From contig CAJHNH020000826.1 in assembly GCA_905116865.2 (NCBI GenBank), forward strand, positions 124,001 through 188,000: 64,000 nucleotides of DNA, read 5' to 3'. Both the position numbers and the translations under genes were made by a program. The notes beneath the pieces were generated by a model that had not been told where the DNA came from, ran no database searches, and saw only the letters and a list, made by a program, of their open reading frames with translations. Positions within the stretch are counted from its first letter, which is position 1; the number at the start of each line of letters is the position of its first letter. The stretch is from Candidula unifasciata. Its lineage: Eukaryota; Mollusca; Gastropoda; Stylommatophora; Geomitridae. Shown piece after piece: positions 49,960-61,073 of this stretch.

Positions 49960-52725
49960 TGGTTAGTGATTGGAGTTTAACCAGCAGTGCATTGGGTGTC
50001 ATTTTGTCATAGTTGTTAGTGAAGTGACCTTTTCCAACACTGCCCTCGGTTGTATTTTGTCACAGTGGTTAGTGCACTTTTCCTCTCCAAGAATGCATTG
50101 TGGTTAGGTTCAATCGGGGTTAGTGAATTGACCGTTCTAACAGTACATTTGGGTTCAGTCTCATATTGATTGATGAATGAACTGTTATTAGTGCAGGTCA
50201 CTAAGGTTCATTCTCTCATATTGATTGATGAATGAACTGTTATTAGTGCAGGTCACTAAGGTTCATTATCCCATATTGATTGATGAATGAACTGTTATTA
50301 GTGCAGGTCACTAAGGTTCATTCTCCCATATTGATTGATGAATTAACTGTTATTAGTGCAGGTCACTAAGGTTCATTCTCTCATATTGATTGATGAATTA
50401 ACTGTTATTAGTGCAGGTCACTCAGGTTTAGTCTCCCATATTGATTGATGAATGAACTGTTATTAGTGCAGGTCACTAAGGTTCATTCTCTCATCATTGA
50501 TTGATGAATTAACTGTTATTAGTGCAGGTCACTAAGGTTCAGTCTCTCATATTGATTGATGAGTGAACTGTTATTAGTGCAGGTCACTAAGGTTCATTCT
50601 CTCATCATTGATTGATGAATTAACTGTTATTAGTGCAGGTCACTAAGGTTAATTCTCTCATATTGATGAATGAACTGTTATTAGTGCAAGTCACTAAGGT
50701 TCAGTCTCTCATATTGATTAATGAATGAACTGTTATTAGTGCAGGTCACTAAGGTTCATTCTCCCATATTGATTGATAAATTAACTGTTATTAGTGCAGG
50801 TCACTAATGTTAATTCTCTCATATTAATGAATGAACTGTTATTAGTGCAAGTCACTAATGTTCAGTCTCTCATATTGATTGATGAATGAACTGTTATTAG
50901 TGCAGGTCACTAAGGTTCATTCTCTCATATTGATTGATGAATGAACTGTTATTAGTGCAGGTCACTAAGGTTTATTCTCTCATATTGATTGATGAATGAA
51001 CTGTTATTAGTGCAGGTAACTAAGGTTCATTCTCCCATACTGATTGATGAATGAACTGTTATTAGTGCAGGTCACTAAGGTTCATTCTCTCATATTGATT
51101 GATGAATGAACTGTTATTAGTGCAGGTCACTAAGTTCATTCTCTCATATTGATTGATGAATGAACTGTTATTAGTGCAGGCCACTAAGGTTCATTCTCTC
51201 ATATTGATGAATGAACTGTTATTAGTGCAGGTCACTAAGGTTCAGTCTCTCATATTGATTGATGAATGAACTGTTATTAGTGCAGGTCACTAAGGTTCAT
51301 TCTCCCATATTGGTTGAAATTAACTGTTATTAGTGCAGGTCACTAAGGTTAATTCTCTCATATTGTGAATGAACTGTTATTAGTGCAGGTCACTAAGGTT
51401 CAGTCTCCCATATTGATTGAAGAATGAACTGTTATTAGTGCAGGTCACTAAGGTTCAGTCTCCCATATTGATTGATGAATGAACTGTTATTAGTGCAGGT
51501 CACTAAGGTTCGTTCTCCCATATTGATTGATGAATGAACTGTTATTAGTGCAGGTCACTCAGGTTCATTCTCTCATATTGATTGATGAATGAACTGTTAT
51601 TAGTGCAGGTCACTAAGGTTCATTCTCTCATATTGACTGATGAATGAACTGTTATTAGTGCAGGTCACTAAGGTTCAGTCTCTCATATTGATTGATGAAT
51701 TAACTGTTATTAGTGCAGGTCACTAAGGTTCAGTCTCTCATATTGATTGATGAATTAACTGTTATTAGTGCAGGTCACTCAGGTTCATTCTCCCATATTT
51801 ATTGATAAATTAACTGTTATTAGTGCAGGTCACTAAGGTTAATTCTCTCATATTGTGAATGAACTGTTATTAGTGCAGGTCACTAAGGTTCAGTCTCCCA
51901 TATTGATTGAAGAATGAACTGTTATTAGTGCAGGTCACTAAGGTTCAGTCTCCCATATTGATTGATGAATGAACTGTTATTAGTGCAGGTCACTAAGGTT
52001 CGTTCTCCCATATTGATTGATGAATGAACTGTTATTAGTGCAGGTCACTCAGGTTCATTCTCTCATATTGATTGATGAATGAACTGTTATTAGTGCAGGT
52101 CACTAAGGTTCATTCTCTCATATTGATTGATGAGTGAACTGTTATTAGTGCAGGTCACTAAGGTTCATTCTCTCATCATTGATTGATGAATTAACTGTTA
52201 TTAGTGCAGGTCACTAAGGTTAATTCTCTCATATTGATGAATGAACTGTTATTAGTGCAAGTCACTAAGGTTCAGTCTCTCATATTGATTAATGAATGAA
52301 CTGTTATTAGTGCAGGTCACTAAGGTTCATTCTCCCATATTGATTGATAAATTAACTGTTATTAGTGCAGGTCACTAATGTTAATTCTCTCATATTAATG
52401 AATGAACTGTTATTAGTGCAAGTCACTAATGTTCAGTCTCTCATATTGATTGATGAATGAACTGTTATTAGTGCAGGTCACTAAGGTTCATTCTCTCATA
52501 TTGATTGATGAATGAACTGTTATTAGTGCAGGTCACTCAGGTTCATTCTCTCATATTGATTGATGAATGAACTGTTATTAGTGCAGGTCACTAAGGTTCA
52601 TTCTCTCATATTGATTGATGAATTAACTGTTATTAGTGCAGGTCACTAAGGTTCAGTCTCTCATATTGATTGATGAATTAACTGTTATTAGTGCAGGTCA
52701 CTAAGGTTCATTCTCCCATAGTGGT
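49960..52725. repeat. 55-bp minisatellite with higher-order duplications
   Basis: About 47 units of ATTGATTGATGAATGAACTG, TTATTAGTGCAGGTCACTAA, GGTTCATTCTCTCAT. Edges (49960-50150 and 52730-52950) contain strongly diverged units (TTAGTGA, TGCATT, GGTTCAGTC), showing decay outwards. Variants (TTAACTG for GAACTG, shortened TATTGTGAATG, GAGTG) recur in blocks. Confidence 0.97.
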
Positions 52726-53797
52726 GAGTGATCATGCCTGCAGTGAACTTGGATTCAGTCTGTTATAGGGGTTAGTGAATCGATTTTAGGAACAGTGCAC
52801 TGGTACTCACCAACATTGCACTGGAGTTTAGTCTCTTATTGTCACTTTCACACTAGCTTGGCCCAGCAGTGCACCATGGTTCAGTCATCCATTGTGGTTA
52901 GCAAGCTAGTTTGTGCTGTCAGTGTCCTGGGATTCAGTCTTCCATTATAATTAATAATCAAAGTTTATTTACTTTTTAACCCTTTCGCTGCTGCGCCCTC
53001 CACCAGCCAACGTAACCACTGTGCTAAGCCAGGCGAGAGCTAATCTTTCCCCCTGTGCTGAATACCGTTTTTTCCTTCAAAAGCAGAAGACGCGCTTGCG
53101 GCACGTGGTAAAAATTGTACACCTAAAATAAAAAATCGTTGAAGGCGTATGGTTGAACTTTGCTCTGACAAGTCAGACGCGCTATTACTACGCCGTGAAA
53201 ACTCATTAACAAAAATAAAACATTACAAACTTACAAAGCAAACACAAAACACTTTAGTGAGCAAATACATGGTTTTTATTATTATTAATAATATCTTTGT
53301 GTGTGAAATATTTCAAAACAAGGTGCGACACACAATGTCAAATCACATTCCTTGCACATGTATCTGGTTTTCCGTCGTTTTTTGCTTTTTGCGCATACCA
53401 CACACTTTCTGGTTGGGAATTTTTTCTGCGATGCTACGGACTCTTATTATTGAAGGGAAATGCCTTTGTACTAAACGAAGTGGCAGATCTTCACTTGTTT
53501 GTCCTCCTACACTTTTTCTCTTTTCCTTGCAATATTTATGTAGAATTTCTCTTACTAACATTAAGTGAAATTCGGCAACAGGTGTGTTTTTCCCCACAAC
53601 AACTTTATATAATGAATGTGCACAGTACACCAACCACGCTTCACATAACGTGTAAAGCATCTAAATCCACCTGAACGCACGTGACAGGATGTTTAATTAA
53701 TTATTACTTTGGTTATCTGTTGCCGAAAATGCTAACAGCTTAAATTTAAAATTTGCATTCAAAATAATTAATTTTAAAAAAAAAACGGCACGTTGGG

Positions 53798-53878
53798 TTT
53801 GAACGCTTTACCTTTCGATTGTAAGGCAGACGTGATACCAACTACACTAGAAATTCACATGAAACTATAAACTGAAAA
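53798..53878 (-). pseudogene. tRNA-Val-like relic
   Basis: On the minus strand TAGTGTAGTTGGTATCACG, TCTGCCTTACAATCG and CGTTCAAACCC follow the order and spacing of tRNA-Val (D arm, anticodon arm with TAC, T loop). The anticodon and T stems do not pair properly and the acceptor stem is unclear. It is a decayed tRNA or the head of a tRNA-derived SINE, lying inside the piggyBac element. Confidence 0.4.
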
Positions 53879-54419
53879 AAGACCAGTATTGTACACTTTA
53901 ATAGACAAACACATTTATGTCAGTTGTATAGTATATAATTAACATTAATATTAATCATCACGTCAGTACGTGATCATATCTTTTTTTTGATTATTTTGGA
54001 TCCGTTTAAAATCTAGTGGATGTAGATAGCTAGGTCGTATGGTCGCTGGTCAGTCTTGTTCACAGCCAGAAGTACACGTGTCCGCAGGCGTGCCGCGACG
54101 ATAACCCAGCTCATATAACGCACACGTTTCAAAGTGATCCTTACTACTACTCCTTGAAAGAAACTCAATTAATTCTTCTTTTTTTAAACAAATGTTCTTG
54201 TTATTTTGTATTTTAAAAAAAATTAGACTACCGCAAAACCAGAAATATATTTCAGGGCAAAAAAATTACCGATCACCGACAATGCTTCTATGGTAACAAA
54301 GAAACAGGATAACGTGAAATGCATCTAAATACGCCTAAACTCACTTGATAAGGGTTTTAATTGTATGTAAACGGGTCAGTTTGATCAGATTAAGTTAATG
54401 TGTATTGCTATTTCACCCC

Positions 54420-54571
54420 TAAAAATTACTGTCCTTAGCAATCTGTAAAAAAATGTCCAGATCGAGATATCTCGTCCTTAGCAGTGAGGGCACAGAAAAT
54501 TGCAGCCGAGTTATCTCGTCTTTAGCAGTCTGCCGGGCAGACGAGTTATCTCGTCCATAGCAGCGAAAGGG
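54420..54571. repeat. subterminal repeats of the piggyBac element
   Basis: GAGATATCTCGTCCTTAGCA, GAGTTATCTCGTCTTTAGCA and GAGTTATCTCGTCCATAGCA occur three times at 45-55 base steps up to the right terminus. Such subterminal repeats often bind transposase. Confidence 0.8.
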
Positions 54572-54684
54572 TTAATTAATTATTTATGAATTTCGTTAGA
54601 TTTCTCCTGACATGATAAAAAAAATCTTTTGAGAATATGGAAGTCAAGGGATGTGGTTTCTGAGGCCCCATTGGGTGGGTGGAG

Positions 54685-54890
54685 GGAATAACCGCCCCCT
54701 AAAGAGCATGCCATAAGAGTTAACAATTAGGAGTGTTTCCTTCAAAGTCAGAGTGTATCTTCATGAAAGGTAAGAAACCAACAGTCTGCATACATATAAG
54801 CTAGATCTTCAAAATGTATAAGACCATGTCCAAAAGTGAACAAACAACCCAAACTTTGTTCTGGAGTTTACAGCCGGTGAACATTCAGTA
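54685..54890 (-). mobile_element. family A copy
   Basis: AGAGCATGCCATAAGAGTTA, TCAAAGTCAGAGTGTATC, CCAACAGTCTGCATACA, CTGGAGTTTACAGCCGGTGA. Confidence 0.8.
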
Positions 54891-54954
54891 AGAAGGCAGA
54901 AGGTTGTAGACAGAGGGGATCACTATCACCACATGGGATTAACATTGAAATGGG

Positions 54955-55215
54955 CAGTATACAAGGCTGTCGGAGACCACAGTAGCCTAGCAGCCTGAAC
55001 TTCTTGGGTTTAAATCTAAATAGTCTCATTTATTAAACTAAAATGACTTTGGTTCCCAGGTTGGCCCAGCCTAAAATCGGTACCAGTTAATGTCCTGGGA
55101 AATAAAGGTGGCCGGCTGGATGTTGACCACATCACTTCTTGGGTACTGATTGGTCTTTACAAAATATGAATCTGGCATTGTTTGCCTGATGCACCACTGT
55201 CCTGGAAGTGGTTGT
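54955..55215 (+). mobile_element. SINE family E, head and body
   Basis: The head is A-box-like AGTAGCCTAGCAG and B-box-like GGGTTTAAATC. The body is ATCGGTACCAGTTAATGTCC, TGGGAAATAAAGGTGGCCGG, GATGTTGACCACATCAC, GGTCTTTACAAAATATGAAT, GCCTGATGCACCACTG. The best full-length plus-strand copy. Confidence 0.72.
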
Positions 55216-55404
55216 TTTTACATTAATGGGTCTCCAACCTGGATGGTAGTTGCCGGCCCCCTAGATGGACATAAGGAAGTTTTAAGTGCCTCAGTTGATT
55301 TTGCAGTATAGTTTACCTGTATAATAATCTGAATGTTGAGCTTGATCAGTCACAAAAACAACATGCCAGCTTGGTGGGGAGAGTGGTCTCAGTTGTGCCT
55401 TGTC

Positions 55405-55885
55405 CAGCATCAAGCAAAGAATTGCACGTCATCAAGGCAGAACAGTGTCCACCATCAAGCAAAGAATTGCACATGTCATCAAGGCAGAACTGTGTCCAAC
55501 ATCAAGCAAAGAATTGCACATGTCATCAAGGCAGAACAGTGTCCAACATCAAGCAAAGAATTGCACATTTCATCAAGGCAGAACAGTGTCCAACATCAAG
55601 CAAAGAATTGCACATGTCATCAAGGCAGAACAGTGTCCACCATCAAGCAAAGAATTGCACATGTCATCAAGGCAGAACAGTGTCCAACATCAAGCAAAGA
55701 ATTGCACATTTCATCAAGGCAGAACAGTGTCCAACATCAAGCAAAGAATTGCACATGTCATCAAGGCAGAACAGTGTCCACCATCAAGCAAAGAATTGCA
55801 CATGTCATCAAGGCAGAACAGTGTCCAACATCAAGCAAAGAATTGCACATGTCATCAAGGCAGAACTGTGTCCACCATCACACTG
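55405..55885. repeat. 47-bp minisatellite
   Basis: About ten units of GCAAAGAATTGCACATGTCA, TCAAGGCAGAACAGTGTCCA, ACATCAA. It alternates CCAACATC/CCACCATC and ATGTC/ATTTC variants. No unit contains a stop in any forward frame, so three overlapping frames are open across it. Not a gene. Confidence 0.96.
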
Positions 55886-56029
55886 ATAGTTGGACACTCA
55901 ATTATTAGCTGTTGGTAATTGTTTCTTTTGTTGTTCAGCACTTTGATTTATGTGCGTGTTTTTGGGATCCAAGTTCTTGTTATCAGGGCTTGGGATTTTT
56001 CGGTGTGTCCTCTTTTTAAAAACATTTTG

Positions 56030-56325
56030 TTATGTAGGGGGGGGGGGGGGCCTTATCAGGTGCTTTATTAACATCCTACCCCAAATATGAGAAATCCGCA
56101 GGTCACGGGACAGTAATAATTCAGGGGGTGGTAGATAGGCTGCATGCATTCATGGAACCCAAGCTGCATGCAGTCGTGGGACCTAGGCTGCACTTTCTCG
56201 TAGGACATAAGTGGGTTAGGGCCAGTTATAGATGTTTTGGGGTCGTTAAAAGCATCAGAAAGCCAGGAAACCTAGTCTTACCACCCTCTAAAATGTTGGA
56301 CTGTCCTGTGAAATCATCTGGGGTA
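56030..56325 (+). mobile_element. interspersed repeat family C
   Basis: Second copy of the repeat in the TM7SF3-like 3' flank, with poly-G at about 56037-56050 upstream. GGTGGTAGATAGGCTGCATG, GACCTAGGCTGCACTTTCTC, TTTTGGGGTCGTTAAAAGC. Confidence 0.8.
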
Positions 56326-56329
56326 TGAT

Positions 56330-56787
56330 ATCACGAAAGAACCCCTTGTCATATGCTCTCGATTGAGGGGGGGGGGGGAGGGGTTGCACTGTCACCTGAA
56401 AAAGTTGGAGACCACTGATTTACACCAGGCTGTGGATATTTGATCACTGATTGAATTACAACAGACATTGAAGTTCCTACTAGAGACAACATTGCAGATG
56501 TAGATAATCTATTTCAAACAAATGAAGAAGAATATGATCACCAAATTAACTCATATGTAAAAAAAAAAAAAACATGACAGTTGCATTCTTTGTAAAAAGG
56601 ATGTTACATTTTTATTCAAATTTCTATAGTTGGTTATTCACTGCTTGTTTGTATGTCACGGGAATACTAGGGGTTTCAAATGAAAACCTTCAGAAGTATG
56701 TAGAAATGATCACAAATATGCCTTTGTCTTGTCACTTGTCAGTTTTGATGTTAAGAATCCATTTGCATGTCTTATTTCTGACTCTAG
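56330..56787. other. intron, nothing firm
   Basis: Poly-G/A at 56366-56383. Then AT-rich sequence to the acceptor. The open frame at 56574-56807 ends in the exon but is not itself coding upstream of 56788. Confidence 0.5.
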
Positions 56788-56879
56788 CCCTTTCATCTAC
56801 GAGATGAAGCAGCAATTCGAAAAGTTGTCCAGTATTCTAATGTTGTGATCAATCTTATTGGATCTGACTATGAAACAAA
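56788..56879 (+). CDS. NDUFA9: NDUFA9, third coding exon
   Basis: The acceptor TTTCTGACTCTAG and donor ACAAA|GTAAGT bound 92 bases, phase 0 in, phase 2 out. It encodes [30 protein letters not shown]. The [17 protein letters not shown] block is diagnostic for NDUFA9 and lies on the Rossmann strand next to the nucleotide. The split Lys codon is completed by the first base of exon 4. The usual LEWDxRDxxSI start of this block is [10 protein letters not shown] here. Confidence 0.95.
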
Positions 56880-56949
56880 GTAAGTATGAATGTTGATGTT
56901 GATTTTGTTGGCGATAAACTGGTTTTTCCTCTAGGCTGCTAATTATTGT

Positions 56950-57230
56950 TTCTTCTTCTTCTTCACCAGCTGTAAACTCTGGTGGAAAGTTCTGATTGTT
57001 TATCCACTTCTGGTCTGCAGTCTTATTCCAGAACCTGAGTGTTGCATGTGCATCCGTTTTACAGATATGACTCATTTGTATGCAGACTGCTGGTTCCTTG
57101 CCTCTCAGACGGATGCACTCCGACTTTAAAGGGAACTACTAATTAGTCGTCTCTTACGACATGCTTTTGGGTAGGCAGTGGGTCTATTCTTGTTTTTCAT
57201 ATAACAGGGCCCCGAAACCCACACGGGGAA
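56950..57230 (+). mobile_element. family A copy, near full length
   Basis: TTCTTCTTCTTCTTCACCAG, CTGTAAACTCTGGTGG, CACTTCTGGTCTGCAGTC, GTGTTGCATGTGCATCCG, CTCTCAGACGGATGCACTCC, CGACATGCTTTTGGGTAGG, CAGGGCCCCGAAACCCACAC. A good reference copy for the family. Confidence 0.9.
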
Positions 57231-57234
57231 CTGA

Positions 57235-57505
57235 AGGTTTGACACCCCTGTGATCACATCCTGGATGGTAGTCTAACAGGACAGACTCCAGATACCCCAT
57301 TCTTCTTCTGAGTTCACCCTTTAAAAAAAAAAAAGTTATGTTGTGGTCTACATGAAAGCTGCAATATCTGCAACCTTTGACCCCAAATCTGATTTCAGCA
57401 AACACATAATTAGTAGCCTTTTATGGCATACTTGTTAGTTAGGCAATGGGTCTATTTATTTTGTTCCTGCCAAAATAGGACCCCAAAACCCTCACGAGAA
57501 AGATA
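57235..57505 (-). mobile_element. CKYCS-type repeat and family A tail scrap
   Basis: The minus strand encodes KGCRYCSFHVDHNITF and GELRRRMGYLESVLLD, similar to 11090-11490. At 57435-57505 the GGCAATGGGTCTATT and AAATAGGACCCC end of family A occurs on plus. Confidence 0.45.
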
Positions 57506-57509
57506 CCCC

Positions 57510-58218
57510 AGTCGGCCTCTTTATAAGTAGGGCATCTCTTTATAAGTAGGGCATCTCTTTATAAGTAGGGCATCTCTTTATAAGTAGGGCATCTCTTTAT
57601 AAGTAGGACATCTCTGTATTAATATTGCATTTCTTTATAATCAGGGCATCTCTGTATAATCAGGGCATCTCTGTATAATCAGGGCATCTCTGTATAATCA
57701 GGGCATCTCTGTATAATCAGGGATTCTCTGTATAATCAGGGTATCTCTGTATAAATAGGGGCATTTCTTTATAATTAGGGCATTTCTTTATAATTAGGGC
57801 ATTTCTTTAAAATTAGGGCATTTCTTTAAAATCAGGGCATCTCTGTATTAATATTGCATTTCTTTATAATCAGGGCATTTCTTTATAATCAGGGCATCTC
57901 TGTATAATCAGGGCATCTCTGTATAATCAGGGCATCTCTGTATAATTAGGGCATCTCTGTATAATAGGGGCATTTCTTTATAATTAGGGCATCTCTGTAT
58001 AATTAGGGCATCTCTGTATAATTAGGGCATCTCTGTATAATTAGGGCATCTCTGTATAATTAGGGCATCTCTGTATAATTAGGGCATCTGTATAATCAGG
58101 GCATTTCTGTATAATTAGGGCATCTCTGTATAATCAGATCATCTCTCTATAATTAGGGCATTTCTTTATAATACAGCATCTCTTTATAATGAGGGCATTT
58201 CTTTAAATTTAGGGCATC
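57510..58218. repeat. 19-bp minisatellite
   Basis: About 37 units of GGGCATCTCTGTATAATCA, with T/G and C/T variants in blocks: CTTTATAAGTA first, then CTGTATAATCA, TTCTTTATAATTA and mixed. Confidence 0.96.
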
Positions 58219-58560
58219 TTAAATAGAGCTTTTGAGCCAAAATGCTGTAGAAAGATTCTCAGATTACCGTGGACAATCGCCCAGCTGTTTAAAGGCTTTT
58301 GAGCCAAAATGTTATAGAAAGGTTTTCGGAATACTGTGGACAAAGAAGAGAATAAATATTGACATTTTAAAAGATCTGAATATCAAGAAAAATTGCCTGA
58401 AAAACAGTATCTTATCTCGGCAGCTGAAATATTCTGATCATATCGAGCGCCACGGCAGATTGGAAAAATATAATAGCAGAAGACATGGTACCAGAAAGGA
58501 GGGCAGAAGACGACCAACACGATGATGGGCACAGGATAGGAGATAAGTGACTCCTTGAAT
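58218..58560 (+). mobile_element. RTE-like LINE C-terminal fragment
   Basis: ILKDLNIKKNCLKNSILSRQ, LKYSDHIERHGRLEK, the (KYFGHI)xRHxxLEK motif. A 50-base stretch (TTTTGAGCCAAAATG and onward) is duplicated at its start. Confidence 0.7.
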
Positions 58561-58849
58561 ATGAAAGTACAGGAGAGCTGGCCAGAGACCCAGTTTCTTT
58601 CAGATAGACCGTGATGAGAGCGACACGCTGCTACATGGTGGTGATGATATACAGTGCAGACCTGACATAGCGAACTCACCGGCAACCCAAGAAACGGCTC
58701 TTATCTGAAATGTTACTTATTCAGGTAAGAAGGTAAGAATTCAAGCAAGAAAAATTGCTGGGGATAAACAATCTGTTGTTCTTCACAACAGAAATTTACC
58801 ACATCTAAGACCGCCTTACATGGTCTGCACTGTACTACTGTAAGTTAAA

Positions 58850-59225
58850 AGCAGTCAGCGTTCTTCGGTCAAGTGATTAGAAGAGGTGTGCAATGGTACA
58901 AGTGGGAGGATAACATCAAGAGATGAACGGGCAGCAGTCTGAGAGTGTGTACAAGCAGGATAAGAGACAGGGCATGTTGGTGATACATTGTAGCCAACCT
59001 TCACTGTGGAGACGGCACCCGATTGAATGATCATGTGAAGAGAGGCACTGGAGAACATTGAGACTGCTGAAAAGATCGACGATAGAAGAGGCGGAGGCAG
59101 ACTAAGAGAAATTTTGCTTGACAGCCTGAAGCCATGGCATAGTGGTGTATCATCAGCAGAATTGATTCATAATACAGAGGAGAGACGTGAGTGCCAGCGC
59201 CTGGCCAGACACATGACGATATATG
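58850..59225 (+). mobile_element. two LINE C-terminal scraps
   Basis: First WEDNIKR, then IVANLHCGDGTRLND (58890-59035). Then RRGGGRLREILLDSLKPWHS, GVSSAELIHNTEERRECQRL (59085-59210), from a different RTE-type end. Confidence 0.65.
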
Positions 59226-59284
59226 GTTTAAGCTGTCAGTTTCCTTTTCTCATTACCTTTCTGTTCTAAACTAATCCTAGAAAT

Positions 59285-59375
59285 TATCTTCAAAGATATC
59301 AGACCAAACAAGATATCAGACCAAAAAAGATATCAGACCAAACAAGATATTGGACCAAACAAGATATTGGACCGA
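59285..59375. repeat. 18-bp repeat, five units
   Basis: AGATATCAGACCAAACAA with one-base variants. Confidence 0.9.
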
Positions 59376-59479
59376 GCAAAAAGTAGACCAGCATTATCAC
59401 AGGCACAAACGATAGGTGAACATTCTGACTAGGGAGTCTACATTGACTTACTAGACCTGCTTTGTTAACTCCAAAGGAA

Positions 59480-60275
59480 AGGTGGCACATTTGGAACAGA
59501 GCATGCAAAGAAGCTGCTGTATCAGAAGAGTAGTGCTTTCTCTGTCAGTCTGTGGAAGCTTGTTGTCTAGACCAGCTGCCAAGCCAAGGTTAAGGGCCTG
59601 GTCTGCCATCACTTATCAGTTGTCCAGGATAATGCAAGGTCCCTCTCCAGTCAGCTGCATTTCTCCATCCTAGGATAATGCATGGTTCCTTCCCAGTCAG
59701 CTGCATTTCTCCATCCTAGGATAATGCAAGGTTCCTCTCCAGTCAGCTGCTCTGCTTGAAGCCGTTGGCACAAGTGGGATTTCAGTTTTGGTGTACACCA
59801 CTCAGTATTCAGCATTAACGGAGAACAGACTACAGAAGATGGAGCGGGGTACACATGGAAACTGGCTCCATCTGATACAGCAGGCAACGTTTCACAAAAT
59901 AGCTTTTGTGTGTGTCCCAGGGCATGCTGCTATGAAAGGCAGTGGGAGAGCAGATACTCTAGCTGGTAGTGCGACTATCAGAAATGGGCCCTGTATGGAC
60001 AGGACATCAGTGCCATACAAGAGATTAAACGCTGGAGGCTTTCATGTTTTGTGGAAAATGATTTTTCACTGAATAGACGGTGTACCTGGGGGTACCAGTT
60101 AGAGCCATAAGACAGGAAAACCTTGCGCGAGCCACCTGTCATTACATCAGCCAGAACAGAATGGGAGCTGTGAACCTAAAAACACTTGGAGACATACATA
60201 GGAGAAGATCGGAGCAATTATGGTCATGTCTGATGTGCAATGAAAACGATCTCAAAAATGAACAATGAACATTGA
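59480..60275 (+). pseudogene. I-type LINE RNase H fragment
   Basis: HLIQQATFHKIAFVCVPGHA, AMKGSGRADTLAGSA keeps PGHxxxxG-x-x-AD (Glu of GNE is lost). Then MDRTSVPYKRLNAGG, ATCHYISQNRMGAVN, LKTLGDIHRRRSEQLWSC. Contains a three-unit duplication of about 50 bases at 59640-59750 (CAGTCAGCTGCATTTCTCC). Confidence 0.7.
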
Positions 60276-60650
60276 GAGAACAGATAGTAACTCAGTCATA
60301 TCTGACCAAGTTAACAGAGAACAGATAGTAACTCAGTCATATCTGACCAAGTTAATAGAGAACAGATAGTAACTCAGTCATATCTGACCAAGTTAATAGA
60401 GAACAGATAGTATCAACTACTGTTATATGGTAACTCCGTCATTTTTGACACAGAACAGATAGTATCAACTACTGTTATATGGTAACTCAGTCATATCTGA
60501 CCAAGTTAATAGAGAACAGGTAGTATCAACTACTGTTATATGGTAACTCCGTCATTTTTGACACAGAACAGATAGTATCAACTACTGTTATATGGTAACT
60601 CAGTCATATCTGACCAAGTTAACAGAGAACAGGTAGTATCAACTATTGTT
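60275..60650. repeat. composite repeat, 41-bp and longer units
   Basis: AGAGAACAGATAGTAACTCA, GTCATATCTGACCAAGTTAA first as 41-bp units. Then longer units that also contain AGTATCAACTACTGTTATAT, GGTAACTCCGTCATTTTTGA. Confidence 0.9.
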
Positions 60651-61052
60651 GTACAATAGTCCAGTCAAATCTGACCCAGACCTGACTGTCACTCACAGTT
60701 GCTAGATGTCATACTGTTGTACAATAGTCCAGTCATATCTGACCAAGACCTGACTGACACTCACAGTTGCTAGAAGTCAGACTGTTGTACAATAGTCCAG
60801 TCATATCTGACCAAGACCTGACTGTCACTCACAGTTGCTAGATGTCATACTGTTGTACAATAGTCCAGTCATATCTTGACCAAGACCTGACTGTCACAGT
60901 TGCTAGATGTCATACTGTTGTATAATAGTCCAGTCATATTTGACCAAGACCTGACTGTCACTCACAGTTGCTAGATGCCATACTGTTGTATAATAGTCCA
61001 GTCATATCTGACCAAGACCTGGCTGTCACTCACAGTTGCTAGATGTCATACT
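60640..61052. repeat. 68-bp array abutting the NDUFA9 acceptor
   Basis: About six units of GTTGCTAGATGTCATACTGT, TGTACAATAGTCCAGTCATA, TCTGACCAAGACCTGACTGT, CACTCACA. The last partial unit ends 20 bases before the exon 4 acceptor and leads into TTTGTTTTCTTTGCTGTTAG. Confidence 0.94.
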
Positions 61053-61073
61053 GTTTGTTTTCTTTGCTGTTAG

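Larger units (their letters stand above)
52980..54571 (-). mobile_element. piggyBac-like transposon, decayed
   Basis: Perfect 13-bp termini CCCTTTCGCTGCT and its complement (52980 and ending 54571), each flanked by TTAA (52976-52979, 54572-54575), the piggyBac target duplication. The minus strand encodes the transposase C-terminal part: FHLMLVREILHKYCKEKR, LPLRLVQRHFPSII, then, after a frameshift, MCKECDLTLCVAPCFEIFHT, the cysteine-rich C-terminal finger (CxxC, LC, PCFExYHT). The N-terminal and catalytic DDE parts are not recognisable. At 1,592 bases it is short for an autonomous element. GC is raised near the ends. Confidence 0.9.

Noticed and set aside
53149..53674. Plus-strand open frames of 125-139 codons
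   Set aside because: They are shadows of the minus-strand piggyBac transposase remnant.
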